Below are positions 51,661 to 60,558 of a DNA stretch of 64,000 nucleotides, piece by piece. This DNA comes from Aureivirga sp. CE67 (GTDB lineage: Bacteria > Bacteroidota > Bacteroidia > Flavobacteriales > Flavobacteriaceae), in the NCBI RefSeq assembly GCF_015767245.1, contig NZ_JADOTV010000019.1:22650-86649 (forward strand), in the 5' to 3' direction. The position numbers were made by a program, and so were the translations under genes. The notes under the pieces are model-generated. The model worked only from the letters and a program-made list of their open reading frames with translations, did not search any database and was not told the origin of the DNA. Numbering within the stretch: the first letter of the stretch is position 1; the number at the start of each line of letters is the position of its first letter.

Positions 51661-52410
51661 TTACTCTACCATTACTTTCTTTTCACACTCCATAATAAAA
51701 AGTAAATCTGAAATATCATTGAGCAATTCTGATTCTATCTCCATATTTTCTAAATAATAAGCTTCTAAAAATTGTTCTTGTGCTTCCATCCAACTACATA
51801 TTTCTTTTGCATCTTTTGAAATTATTTTAAATATAGAATTATTATGCCTTAATGAAACATAATTAATCATGATAAAATCAACCAAACACTGAATCGAATA
51901 AAGGTTTTCTTTGTAAAACCAATTATCCAATAATATCTTATAATCTCCTAAAAACTCTCCTAATTCAAAAAACAAACTATCTGGAGAAATCAATTTATAT
52001 GCGTCATTTTGCGTCATTTCTTTCCACCATTGAAGTAAAACTTCAAAAATTATTTTTTGTTCAGAATCTTGCCAACTTCTCCATTCTAGATAATTCAATT
52101 TACTAAAAACAATATATTCATCAATTTCATTTTTTGGTGAAATCATTAACTCCAAAATTCTTGGAAAAAAATGTTTATAATCCGAAATGTTCCCCCAAGT
52201 AGTAACTGCCTTAAAAGCAAATCTGGATAAATTTTCTTCCTCCAAATTTCTTAAAGGTTTTTCCATTAAATTTTTCTTATGCTCATCCGAAACACAACAT
52301 GGGCAAGACTCTATTGAGTTTGATAAATTATAAACAGAAAAAACCTGATATATTTCTTCTATCATTTTCTGTAAATTATCTGTCATTTTTTTTTTAGAAC
52401 GAAAATACAT
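51661..52410 (-). CDS. Hypothetical protein with CPCC motif, conserved family
   Basis: The 249 residues (or 241 from the second Met) contain ESCPCCVSDEHKKNLMEKPL, then LEEENLSRFAFKAVTTWGNISDYKHFFPRILELM, a helical block seen in a widespread uncharacterised family with a Cys pair near the N-terminus. The rest is helical (HEAT-like). Cytoplasmic. In other bacteria such genes lie among immunity-like clusters; here it is isolated. The CPCC could bind zinc. Confidence 0.6.
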   Translation of the reverse strand: MYFRSKKKMTDNLQKMIEEIYQVFSVYNLSNSIESCPCCVSDEHKKNLMEKPLRNLEEENLSRFAFKAVTTWGNISDYKHFFPRILELMISPKNEIDEYIVFSKLNYLEWRSWQDSEQKIIFEVLLQWWKEMTQNDAYKLISPDSLFFELGEFLGDYKILLDNWFYKENLYSIQCLVDFIMINYVSLRHNNSIFKIISKDAKEICSWMEAQEQFLEAYYLENMEIESELLNDISDLLFIMECEKKVMVE

Positions 52411-52427
52411 GATTTATTTTATAGTTT

Positions 52428-52547
52428 ATTAAAATACTATCTTGAAACAATTTTTAGAATGCACAGCATCGTTATGGGTGAGAAAAAATACAAAAAAGAG
52501 CTTTTAAGAAGCATCTATATTGTTTTGATATAAGTTTAAACAGGCTC
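52428..52547. mobile_element. Truncated MITE related to the one at 26.8 kb
   Basis: The right end AAGTTTAAACAGGCTC is the inverse of GAGCCTGTTTAAACTT and the interior (AGCATCGTTATGGGTGAGAA, AAAAGAGCTTTTAAGAAG) matches the 26.8-kb copy; the left end is missing. Confidence 0.6.
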
Positions 52548-52774
52548 AGAAACTATAATTCACATTCTATAGATATTTTTTTTCTTTATTCATCATGACA
52601 AAAAAAACTTTAAACAAAAAAAATAAGCAACACAACAATTTGAAAAACAACAACCTAAAACCTAATAAAGCTAGGTCAAAATTACAATAATCAACATTTA
52701 AAAAATATTTTTCATTTTTTTAACTTAAAAAACAAAAATATTTTCAAATAAATATTTAAAAACAGTTAAATATT

Positions 52775-52804
52775 TTGCTCAAAGACTGAATAAGTTTAAC
52801 TTTG
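52775..52804 (+). promoter_or_regulatory. rpsU promoter
   Basis: TTG, exactly 19 bp, then TAACTTTG: a full match to the Bacteroidota consensus TTG-N19-TAnnTTTG. Predicted start of transcription is near 52811. Confidence 0.8.
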
Positions 52805-52810
52805 CCCCTC

Positions 52811-52986
52811 GTCTTAAAGAACAAGAGAGTTTTTAGTTTTAGTTTCAATTATAATATTAGATCTTTCCTAAATTAAAATTCCAAACTACATCTATTTTGT
52901 TTTAAAGAATCAAAACTTCTTTAATTTAGGCTAAACCCTATACTAAAGAATAATTAAAATCGAATAATAATCATAAATAATAAACT
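52811..52986 (+). promoter_or_regulatory. rpsU: Structured 5' leader of rpsU
   Basis: About 175 nt precede the start codon. CCTAAATTAAA (52867) pairs perfectly with TTTAATTTAGG (52920); inside, GTTTT and AAAAC can pair. The right arm can also pair downstream (CTTTA..TAAAG), so two folds compete. In Flavobacterium johnsoniae rpsU is autoregulated through bS21 control of the anti-Shine-Dalgarno. Here no AGGAGG-like sequence precedes the ATG; the only one, AAGGAG, is inside the gene. Confidence 0.5.
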
Positions 52987-53181
52987 ATGTTAATTATACC
53001 TGTAAAAGAAGGAGAAAACATCGATAGAGCTTTAAAAAGATATAAGAGAAAATATCGTAACACTAAAGTTCTTCAAGAATTAAGAGCTAACAAACAGTAC
53101 ACTAAGAAATCTATCGCAAAAAGAGAACAACTTATCAAAGCGAAGTACAAAGAAGTTTTAGCTTCAAGAGAAAATATTTAA
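52987..53181 (+). CDS. rpsU: Ribosomal protein bS21
   Basis: The 64 residues match bS21 end to end (MLIIPVKEGENIDRALKRYK...RELRANKQYTKK-like core, KREQLIKAKY). It binds the 30S platform near the 3' end of 16S rRNA; in Bacteroidota it helps sequester the anti-Shine-Dalgarno. Monocistronic with its own promoter and terminator, which is usual in this group. Confidence 0.95.
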   Translation: MLIIPVKEGENIDRALKRYKRKYRNTKVLQELRANKQYTKKSIAKREQLIKAKYKEVLASRENI

Positions 53182-53198
53182 TTGAATTATTTTCATTT

Positions 53199-53236
53199 AA
53201 AAAAACCATTGTTTTATTCGAATCAATGGTTTTTTT
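53199..53236. terminator. Terminator of rpsU, bidirectional
   Basis: AAAAAAACCATTG / CAATGGTTTTTTT, 13-bp perfect stem and a 12-nt loop. It also serves the minus-strand gene ending at 53241. Confidence 0.85.
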
Positions 53237-53240
53237 GTTT

Positions 53241-54518
53241 TTATAAGTTAATTTTTATAGATTTTCTCTTTCTTTTCTCCCAAAAACACCTCTGTTTTTC
53301 ATTCATTACTACATAATAACTTTCACTCGTCAACAAATCAGACTTAACCAATCTAACATCGAAATTTTGCGCTTCTAATACTTTATTTACCAATTCATAA
53401 AAACCATATTCAAAACTAAATCTAAAAAACTTACTATTTGATGTCAAAACTTCTTGTTTAGTTTCTATTTCATACTTCTCTCCTTTTGATGTCAAACTTA
53501 TTTTTGCAATAATAAATTCAAAATCTTTGTAATTCGGATTTGGCTTTTTTTCTAATGCAATTTGTAAATCTTCATATTCTAATTCTGGAATCAGTTCTTT
53601 AAACTCCGCTAAAACTACTGGAAAAGCTTCCTCTACTTTTTTTGGCAATTTATGCTTTCTCAAAAACTTTTTTGGCTTCAAGATTTTATATTCGTCGAAA
53701 ACACTAAGTTCTTGATAAGTTTTCATTGCTTGTAAAGAATCTAAAGTCTTTTTCTCAATCAGATCTAATTTATACAAATCATGAAGGAAAATATTCTGTT
53801 CTTTTTGCTTTAAATCTACTTTGGAATAATAGTCATCTGCCAATAAAGTCAATACGATCAAACCTAATTCTATTCGCTCCTCAATCATATACATTTTAGA
53901 TTTTACTAGCTGAAATTCTCTTTCATCAATTAATTCTAATTCCAGCAAATCTTCTAAAGTTTTGGTATAATGCTTCCCTAGAACACTTCTTTTTTTATGA
54001 ATCGACTTTGGAGAAATCAATTGCATTTTATAGTCCTTAAAAAGCTTACTTTCTTCCACATCGACAAAAGCTGTTTGGCGATTTTCTTCAAGGTTTTCAA
54101 TTGCATTTTCAATCTTTGCAATTTTAGCTTTTTCTAAATATTCATTTCTTTTTTCAATAAACAATTCTGTGAATAACTCATATTTTTCTATTCCACTTTC
54201 AATGTTCAATTTATGTATTTCTTCACGGACTTCTTCTCGTATTTTTTCAAACTCTGAAACACCATTTCTATAAGAATAATCTGTGTAAAATGCATCTAAT
54301 AAAAAAAGTAACACATCTCGTTTTTCCAAACAACCAGCAGTTTTACAATTCTTATTTTGACTTTTTATTTTTGAAATCAATTCCTTTTTTCCTTTTCTAG
54401 ATAGAACTTCTTTTTTATACAATTGTTTTGCAAATGAAATACCTTCTTTCTTTGAAATACTTTGAGAAAAAGTAATTGAAGAAATCAGAAAAAATAGGAA
54501 AAAGATTTTTTTATTCAT
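53241..54518 (-). CDS. Secreted protein of unknown family, paralogue A
   Basis: Signal MNKKIFFLFFLISSITFSQ. The 406 mature residues are charged and mostly helical (SKKEGISFAKQLYKKEVLSR, EYLEKAKIAKIENAIENLEE). A later block (VLGKHYTKTLEDLLELELID) and EDLQIALEKKPNP strands are shared with paralogue B downstream. Positions match over most of the length (for example HKKRSVLGKHYTKTLEDL against HKNRSAFGKTFSKTMEDL). No family name. A role in the periplasm or outside the cell is all that can be said. Confidence 0.6.
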   Translation of the reverse strand: MNKKIFFLFFLISSITFSQSISKKEGISFAKQLYKKEVLSRKGKKELISKIKSQNKNCKTAGCLEKRDVLLFLLDAFYTDYSYRNGVSEFEKIREEVREEIHKLNIESGIEKYELFTELFIEKRNEYLEKAKIAKIENAIENLEENRQTAFVDVEESKLFKDYKMQLISPKSIHKKRSVLGKHYTKTLEDLLELELIDEREFQLVKSKMYMIEERIELGLIVLTLLADDYYSKVDLKQKEQNIFLHDLYKLDLIEKKTLDSLQAMKTYQELSVFDEYKILKPKKFLRKHKLPKKVEEAFPVVLAEFKELIPELEYEDLQIALEKKPNPNYKDFEFIIAKISLTSKGEKYEIETKQEVLTSNSKFFRFSFEYGFYELVNKVLEAQNFDVRLVKSDLLTSESYYVVMNEKQRCFWEKRKRKSIKINL

Positions 54519-54533
54519 GTTGATAGCGGTTTT

Positions 54534-54747
54534 TTACCAATTTTCATAAAACTCGTCATAATCTGGTTCTTTTGAAGTATCATAACCAAATTTTTTCAGT
54601 TCTTCTAAGGTAAACTTTTTTTGCAAATCAATTGAAAAGTTTTCTTTTAAGATTATTTTGAAAATCATACTTTTAATCAAATCATATTGTAAACTATATA
54701 CATCTATAGTATTTAAGATTATCAGGATTTAAAATTCTTTTTTTCAT
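54534..54747 (-). pseudogene. Frameshifted small gene between the paralogues
   Basis: The span is 214 bases, one more than 71 codons. Frame 1 gives MKKRILNPDNLKYY, then a +1 shift leads to DVYSLQYDLIKSMIFKIILK...LKKFGYDTSKEPDYDEFYENW. The coding character of both parts supports one 70-residue protein broken by a single inserted base. It may be a sequencing error, a young pseudogene, or a programmed shift, though no slippery site is evident. Confidence 0.65.
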
Positions 54748-54757
54748 AATTAAATTA

Positions 54758-56656
54758 TCATTTAAACTCCTTCAAGTACAATTCAGGAAAGCTTTCTTTT
54801 AAAAATTCATATTGTTTTTCGTTCAGAAATATAAAATTTTGATATTGATCTGGCTCTCCAATTGTATAAATTTTACCATCATGACCATTTTCCGAAATTG
54901 CTTTTATAATCAAATACAGAAAATCTCTATGCAACCAATCACCTTGCATTACTAAGTTCTCCAGATAAACTTTATCTTCAAACTCAAAACTGAAAAGTGT
55001 TTTTTCTTTTTTAAATAAAGTTTCTTCAAATGTATCTTTTATATTTTTTGGTTTAAAAACACCTCTCGAGGCTTCACCAAAATCCAATGCTAATTCTTCA
55101 TAAGGATTTTCAAGATTTTCGGATTCCCAATCAAAACCAACAATAGTTTTTGGAAATTTAAGAAGTAATTCTTCGATGGAATTTATAAATGAATAATCTA
55201 TATTTTTCAGTCCTTCCTGATATTCTTCCTTTGTTAAATGTTTGAAGAACTTTTTCTTTTTAAGTTTCTTAATTATTTTTTCTATTTCCGCTGTCGAAAA
55301 CTGATTATCAAAAGTAAAATTCATTTTAAAAAAACCTGAATATTCTCCTTCTTTTTCCCAAATGGTTCTTTGTTTTTTGTTTAAATAAAGAAATGTATGT
55401 TTTGAATATTTATAACCACTCATCTGATGTAATCTTTTAGTAGAATTTACATCTCTCAGATATTTATTAATCACACTATTTAATTCTGAAGAAATTTTAA
55501 ACTCTAATTTTTCTCCTTCTTTTAAATAATCGTAAAAATCCTGTAATTTATAAGTTGTATTATTACTTTTAAATTCAATTTGAATTTCAACTCTCTTAAC
55601 TTTTACATCCTTTTCTTTTTCAAAGCTTATTTTTAAATCAGAAAAATCAAAACCTGGAATAATTTGTTTTAATTCTTCAAATATTTGCTGATATCCTTCT
55701 TGAATATTGTCCGCAGAGAAATCATTTTCATCAAAAATCTTTACTTGTTTTGAATGAGATAGAATTTCTTCATCAGATTTCAACTTCTTTTCTTTATAAA
55801 TACTCAATTTCTCCATTGAAGATTTTTCCAATAACCTTGCTTCGTACAATTCTTTTATAAACTTAATTTGCTCTTTATTTTCATCATCAAAACCCTCTAT
55901 ATCTTCGATGATTTTCTTTACATAAAGCAAACTCATTCTTTCAGTTCTTTCTTTTATTTTAGGTTTTACTTCTAAAAATTTATTATAAACTTCTTCAGTT
56001 ATCAAACCTATCTGAAATAAATCTTCCATAGTTTTAGAAAATGTTTTTCCAAAAGCACTTCTATTTTTATGAATTAAATCTTTAGTCAGTTTTTGTAAAG
56101 TTTCTTCTCCTAATTTTCTATCAAAAAAATCAATATCTACCTTATATCTTTTTCCAACAACTAAACTTTCTATCATATTTTCATCATCATAATCACCTAC
56201 AGAACCTGTAAACGAAATTTTTCCCTCATAAGATTCATCCGAAACAATTGCTTCTTCAATTTTTAAACCTTCCCAATTCTTATAAAAGTCTTCTTTAATT
56301 TTCTCAAATTCCTCTCTTAGTTTTTTATAATTCTCTTGATTTACATTTTCACCTAAATATTTTTTAGACAACTCATCTTGCACCTTCATCATTTCAAATG
56401 TTCCAGTTCTATATAAAAAAGTCTTCTCAAAACATTCTTCAAGATATTTGTACAACAATTGTTTTTCTATTTCAAAATCTGGATGTGTTACTAAATGATT
56501 ATTTAAAGTATTTACAAAATGGTTTTTTCCATTTTCAGATAAAATCTCAACTTCATGAAGTTTTTCAGCATAATTGATTGCTTCTTCTTTTGTAATTTTT
56601 TGAGCAAATGTATTGGTAAGCATGAATATGGTAATAAATAGTAGTAATCGTTGCAT
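54758..56656 (-). CDS. Secreted protein of unknown family, paralogue B
   Basis: The longer frame starts at a TTG, so I take ATG 56656, which opens a signal peptide (MQRLLLFITIFMLTNTFAQ). The 632-residue product shares its first 370 residues with paralogue A (ITKEEAINYAEKLHEVEILS; HKNRSAFGKTFSKTMEDLFQ; FDFSDLKISFEKEK) and has an extra C-terminal domain of about 250 residues (YSFINSIEELLLKFPKTIVGFDW, LNEKQYEFLKESFPELYLK). Unknown function. The upstream flank is the left end of a repeat element. Confidence 0.6.
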   Translation of the reverse strand: MQRLLLFITIFMLTNTFAQKITKEEAINYAEKLHEVEILSENGKNHFVNTLNNHLVTHPDFEIEKQLLYKYLEECFEKTFLYRTGTFEMMKVQDELSKKYLGENVNQENYKKLREEFEKIKEDFYKNWEGLKIEEAIVSDESYEGKISFTGSVGDYDDENMIESLVVGKRYKVDIDFFDRKLGEETLQKLTKDLIHKNRSAFGKTFSKTMEDLFQIGLITEEVYNKFLEVKPKIKERTERMSLLYVKKIIEDIEGFDDENKEQIKFIKELYEARLLEKSSMEKLSIYKEKKLKSDEEILSHSKQVKIFDENDFSADNIQEGYQQIFEELKQIIPGFDFSDLKISFEKEKDVKVKRVEIQIEFKSNNTTYKLQDFYDYLKEGEKLEFKISSELNSVINKYLRDVNSTKRLHQMSGYKYSKHTFLYLNKKQRTIWEKEGEYSGFFKMNFTFDNQFSTAEIEKIIKKLKKKKFFKHLTKEEYQEGLKNIDYSFINSIEELLLKFPKTIVGFDWESENLENPYEELALDFGEASRGVFKPKNIKDTFEETLFKKEKTLFSFEFEDKVYLENLVMQGDWLHRDFLYLIIKAISENGHDGKIYTIGEPDQYQNFIFLNEKQYEFLKESFPELYLKEFK

Positions 56657-56691
56657 TTTTATTTTTTTGGCAAATGTAATAGTTTTCAAAG

Positions 56692-56988
56692 ATTAAACAT
56701 TGTCACGTTTGAAATCTTATGAAAAAGTTTTATTTAATTTAAAACACACCCCTAGCCCCTCTCAAGAGCAGGGCTGTCAAGTTCTAGTTTGATTTATCGA
56801 TTTTTGATGATCGCTGGCGCGAGTTTGTAACTCGTGACCACACAAATGCTAGAAACAATGGGCACACTTTACAAAAGTGCGCCAGGTTCTAATTAAAAAA
56901 TTAGGAGAACCTGACAGCCCTGCCTCTCAAGAGGGGAACTTGACAATCTATTTATTTTATACAAAACCAAATGTGATAATATCTATTA
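56692..56988. repeat. Interspersed palindromic element, copy 3 (interrupted)
   Basis: Left end ATTAAACATTGTCACGTTTG, right end AATGTGATAATATCTATTA. The central B-type palindrome is split by the nested element exactly as in copy 1 at the window start. Confidence 0.8.
56769..56922. mobile_element. Nested REP-pair (REPIN-like) element, copy 3
   Basis: A 154-bp insert with terminal inverted repeats CAGGGCTGTCAAGTTCT / AGAACCTGACAGCCCTG and an 11-bp target duplication CCTCTCAAGAG. Two REP-type hairpins stand head to head: GGCGCGAGTTTGTAACTCGTG (56816) and GCACACTTTACAAAAGTGCG. Long TIRs with 10-11 bp duplication resemble IS4-type ends. No transposase. Confidence 0.8.
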
Positions 56989-57004
56989 AAAAACAAAACA
57001 TCTT

Positions 57005-57526
57005 CTATTTCAAACAAAAATTATAAATTATTCTGGCCTTAGAACGATTAAAATCCCAGGAATCAATAGCAAAAGTTAGTGTAGAAAATTTGGAAAATAT
57101 TTCTTTTAATTTTTTGTATTCTTTTGGATCCACAATTACGATAGCTCCATAATCCTCTATTTTACATTCAATATTTTCTTTTTCATTATTTGGCAACTTG
57201 ATCTGCAAAACTTTTCGTAGCGTGAAATTATCATTTTGATTAAATAAATTTACCAATTTATAACCATGTTCAAATAAATTGATTGCATAAAAATCTTTAT
57301 AATCTGAAACTCTTACCAAAAGTGAATCTATTTGATTGGTATAAGTAAAATATTCACCATCTAGATATAAATCATACCTTTTTACCGAATCAATTTCTCG
57401 AAAAGCATCTAATTCATAATAAACTTTCCATTTATTAAATTCAATCTGCTCCGAATTTTCCTGTGCTAAAATCAAATCAGACCAAAATAACAAAACGAAA
57501 AAGCAGCAAAACTTATAAAACCTCAT
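57005..57526 (-). CDS. Secreted hypothetical protein, 173 residues
   Basis: Signal MRFYKFCCFFVLLFWSDLILA. The mature part is beta-rich with charged turns (FNKWKVYYELDAFREIDSVK, YTNQIDSLLVRVSDYKD, GAIVIVDPKEYKKLKEIFSK). No family. It ends 17 bases after the third repeat element; transcription runs towards that element. Confidence 0.55.
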   Translation of the reverse strand: MRFYKFCCFFVLLFWSDLILAQENSEQIEFNKWKVYYELDAFREIDSVKRYDLYLDGEYFTYTNQIDSLLVRVSDYKDFYAINLFEHGYKLVNLFNQNDNFTLRKVLQIKLPNNEKENIECKIEDYGAIVIVDPKEYKKLKEIFSKFSTLTFAIDSWDFNRSKARIIYNFCLK

Positions 57527-57579
57527 CTGTAAAACCTTAATTACTAAGCTCTAATTTAAAATATTTTCTTCAACAAAAA

Positions 57580-57606
57580 AGGTGTGACATTTAAAATATC
57601 ACACCT
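57580..57606 (-). terminator. Terminator of the prolyl oligopeptidase gene
   Basis: AGGTGTGA / TCACACCT with an 11-nt loop and T-rich flank, just after the stop codon. Confidence 0.7.
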
Positions 57607-57634
57607 CTTTCTATTTCTTATTTGTCAAAATAAA

Positions 57635-59743
57635 TTATTTCTCAATCATTCCTAGTTCAGACATTATAAAACTAAAATGTTCAGCTCTTTCCTTTTCAGC
57701 AGCTTTATAACTAGTTGCTCCATGATGTCCTGCTTTTTTTGCAACTTTCAATAAAATAGGATTTGTTTGCTTTTCATTACGCAATAATTTTGCTACAAAT
57801 TTATACGAATGAAATGGCGGCACACGATCATCATTATCTGAAGTAATCAAAAGCATCGTAGGATAATTCACACCTTCTTTTATATTATGATATGGAGATA
57901 TTTTATACATATTCTCAAATTCATCTCTTTTAGTCACAGTTCCATATTCATCCAAATGAAAACTTCCTACACTAAATTTCTCTTTTCGTAAAATATCTAA
58001 TGGAGCATTCATAGGAACTACAACTTTAAACAAATCTGGTCTTTGAATTCCGGCAGCTGCAACAATAAATCCTCCATGAGAACCTCCTTTAATCGCCAAT
58101 TTATCTGGAGAAGTATGATTTTCTTTAATTAAATATTCTGAAACATCAATCAGATCATTAATCGCATTTTGTTTTTTAAGATTTTTCCCATCATTCTTCC
58201 ACGATTCACCAAAACCTCCTGAACCACGAATGTGTGCAAAAACATAGATTCCTCCACTTTTTATAAAATGCACAACTTTAGGGTCAAATTTTGCATCTAC
58301 AACCAATCCAAAACCACCATAAGTATCAATTAACAAAGGATTTGGCTTATCTTTTGAAATAAATTCTTCATCATAAACCATAATTGCAGGAATTTCTTTT
58401 CCATCTCTTGAAGGTACATAAACCTCCTTATATTTGATATTTTTACTATCAAAAGCAATATGTGTTTTCTGGTTTAATTTCTTTTCAAATGTTTTAATAT
58501 TTAATTCAAAAAAAACTGATGGCACCGTATACGACTGAATAGTATAATAATACTTTCCATCTTCTTCAGATTTCACAAATTTCGACAAATTAGAAGCAAT
58601 TGGTAAGACATCTGTATAAAGTAATTCTCCATCATAATTATAAAAAGTAACAACCGATTTTAATTTCTCTTTAAACACAACAAAAATTCCATCGTCTACA
58701 ATATTTACATCTGTCATATTACTATTATCATAAGCTGGAACAATTTCTCGCCAAGTTTTTGTGTTTTTCGGATCAATTTCTACAAGAATACTTTTCGAAT
58801 CTTTATTTTTTACACTAGCAATCCACTTTTTATTATTTGGATTTTCTCCTACAATTTTTATTGTCGACTTCGTATTTCTTACCAGAGGTCTAATTCTTGG
58901 TTTAGTTTCATTAAAATCATAGAAATAATAACTTTTCATATCCAATTTTTCATCAAACTCACTTATAATTAAATATCTTTCATCATCTGTCACCTGAAAA
59001 TCCAATTGAATCGAAGGATTGTTTTTTCTTTCAAACATCAAGATATCTTCCTCTTGACTTGTTCCTATTCTGTGGTAATATATTTTTGGTGAAGATGCTT
59101 TATCAAATTTCTCTGCTCTGTCGAATTTCTTATAATAAAATCCATTTCCTCGCCAAAGAATAGAAGAATAACGAACATCTTTTATTTTATCCTGAAGTCT
59201 TCTTTCTTTCTCAAAATCAAAAACTCTTACTTCTCTCCAATCTGTTCCATTTCTAGAAATGGTGTAAGCCAATTTTGATCTGTCTTTATTAAAATAATAA
59301 GAAACTATTCTTTTTTTCCCTCTTCCTCCTATGTTTAAAGGATTTACTAATAATCTATAGTCTTGTCCTTTTTTTAGTGCATAATACAACGATCCTTCAG
59401 AAGTAGAACTATGTGCAAATTTTCTAATTTTAGGATAAACATCTTTTACCGAAAGATCCTCTTTATAACCATAGCTTTGGTAGAAGTCTAATTTTGTAAC
59501 TAAATCTGCTTTTCTTTTACATGCATTCAAATATTTTTGAGAAACTCGGTTTTGCTTTCTTACCCAAGCTTGCACATCTTTATCTTCTACATTTTCCAAA
59601 AAACGATAAGGATCTTCTACTTTAATAGTATCAAAATAAACCTCTTCATTCGCTTTTTCTGCAATTATTTTTTTTTCAAATTTTTGAGCGAAAATCAAAT
59701 TTGTAAAAACTAGTAACAAACCAGTAATTATAATCTTTTTCAT
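57635..59743 (-). CDS. Prolyl oligopeptidase family serine peptidase (S9A)
   Basis: The 702 residues begin with a signal (MKKIIITGLLLVFTNLIFAQ), so the enzyme works in the periplasm. Residues 25-400 form the propeller that gates access (VEDPYRFLENVEDKDVQAWV is the usual S9A opening). The catalytic domain has IDTYGGFGLVVDAKFDP, AHIRGSGGFGESW, nucleophile GGSHGG with Ser at about 555, SDNDDRVPPFHSYKF with the acid near 630, and KAGHHGATS with the His near 680. Cleaves short peptides after proline. GGSHGG replaces the usual GGSNGG. Single gene with its own promoter and terminator. Confidence 0.92.
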   Translation of the reverse strand: MKKIIITGLLLVFTNLIFAQKFEKKIIAEKANEEVYFDTIKVEDPYRFLENVEDKDVQAWVRKQNRVSQKYLNACKRKADLVTKLDFYQSYGYKEDLSVKDVYPKIRKFAHSSTSEGSLYYALKKGQDYRLLVNPLNIGGRGKKRIVSYYFNKDRSKLAYTISRNGTDWREVRVFDFEKERRLQDKIKDVRYSSILWRGNGFYYKKFDRAEKFDKASSPKIYYHRIGTSQEEDILMFERKNNPSIQLDFQVTDDERYLIISEFDEKLDMKSYYFYDFNETKPRIRPLVRNTKSTIKIVGENPNNKKWIASVKNKDSKSILVEIDPKNTKTWREIVPAYDNSNMTDVNIVDDGIFVVFKEKLKSVVTFYNYDGELLYTDVLPIASNLSKFVKSEEDGKYYYTIQSYTVPSVFFELNIKTFEKKLNQKTHIAFDSKNIKYKEVYVPSRDGKEIPAIMVYDEEFISKDKPNPLLIDTYGGFGLVVDAKFDPKVVHFIKSGGIYVFAHIRGSGGFGESWKNDGKNLKKQNAINDLIDVSEYLIKENHTSPDKLAIKGGSHGGFIVAAAGIQRPDLFKVVVPMNAPLDILRKEKFSVGSFHLDEYGTVTKRDEFENMYKISPYHNIKEGVNYPTMLLITSDNDDRVPPFHSYKFVAKLLRNEKQTNPILLKVAKKAGHHGATSYKAAEKERAEHFSFIMSELGMIEK

Positions 59744-59768
59744 GTTCTTTAACTTTTCAATATTTTTG

Positions 59769-59798
59769 CAAAAATACTTAAAGTTTTCTCATAAACAA
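59769..59798 (-). promoter_or_regulatory. Promoter of the prolyl oligopeptidase gene
   Basis: Minus-strand TTG, exactly 19 bp, then TATTTTTG. Full consensus; the start codon is about 26 bases downstream of the -7 box. Confidence 0.75.
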
Positions 59799-59931
59799 CT
59801 TTAGAAATCTTATTAAAAAGTTATTTCATAATATAAATCTTAAATAATTTAAAATAGCAACTAATACTATTTAGAGCTATAAAATTTCATCCTTAGATGA
59901 GAAGGTGATAATTTAATAAACTTCATAAAAA

Positions 59932-59955
59932 AAGCACGGTTAAAAAACCATGCTT
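59932..59955 (-). terminator. Terminator of the small secreted-protein gene
   Basis: AAGCACGGTT / AACCATGCTT with one mismatch and a short A loop, flanked on the minus strand by T-rich sequence. Confidence 0.6.
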
Positions 59956-60031
59956 CATATAAAATTATTGAACTCGTTTAAACTTTTTTGCTAAAACAAG
60001 GAGTTTCATCTGATGTTCTTTGTAGTAATTC

Positions 60032-60460
60032 TTAGTTTAATTTTGTCATTCCGTTTTGATCAATAATTTTTTTCTCATTATCCAAAATAGAAAAACTTAA
60101 CTCTTTCCAAGCTGTTCCTTCTAATCCTTTTAGAGTTACACCTTCATCTGTTTTTGAAATTGTAAACTTAAAGTTTGCCAAATCTTGACTTTCTTTTGGT
60201 TTTGTATCTTTTAATGAAGTCATTCCAAATTCATCTATAGCTTGTGGTTTATCATTTTTAAGAGAAAAAGATAAATCAATCCAAGCTGTTCCTTCTAAAC
60301 TTTTCATTTTTAAACCATTTTCCGTTTTTTCAATACTTATTTTAAATTTTTTATAACTCGGAATCTCCACAGTTTTCTGGGCGTTTAACTTTACACCTAT
60401 CATGAAAAGTAAAAATAAAACAAGGGCAAATACTTTTTTAAAACTAGATTTAGATTTCAT
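60032..60460 (-). CDS. Small secreted protein with an internal duplication
   Basis: The start is placed at MKSKSSFKKVFALVLFLLF, a signal peptide, rather than at the upstream ATG that lacks one. The mature part of about 115 residues consists of two copies of a 45-residue unit: FKISIEKTENGLKMKSLEGT..AWIDLSFSLKN and FKFTISKTDEGVTLKGLEGT..AWKELSFSILD. Each ends in IDxxGMTxL. Such SLEGTAWxxLSFS units occur in unnamed Flavobacteriia proteins. Function unknown. Confidence 0.6.
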   Translation of the reverse strand: MKSKSSFKKVFALVLFLLFMIGVKLNAQKTVEIPSYKKFKISIEKTENGLKMKSLEGTAWIDLSFSLKNDKPQAIDEFGMTSLKDTKPKESQDLANFKFTISKTDEGVTLKGLEGTAWKELSFSILDNEKKIIDQNGMTKLN

Positions 60461-60558
60461 ACTCGATACTTTAATTTGGTTAAATTCAATGTCTTGCAAA
60501 TATACAAAAAACATCCTAAATTAAATTTAAACACCTGCAAAACAACTAGTTACATAAC

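Noticed and set aside
52430..52986. Small ORFs before rpsU
   Set aside because: None is longer than about 20 codons with protein-like content; the stretch is MITE remnant, promoter and leader.
54534..54747. Programmed frameshift
   Set aside because: No slippery heptamer or downstream stem is evident at the shift, so mutation or sequencing error is simpler.
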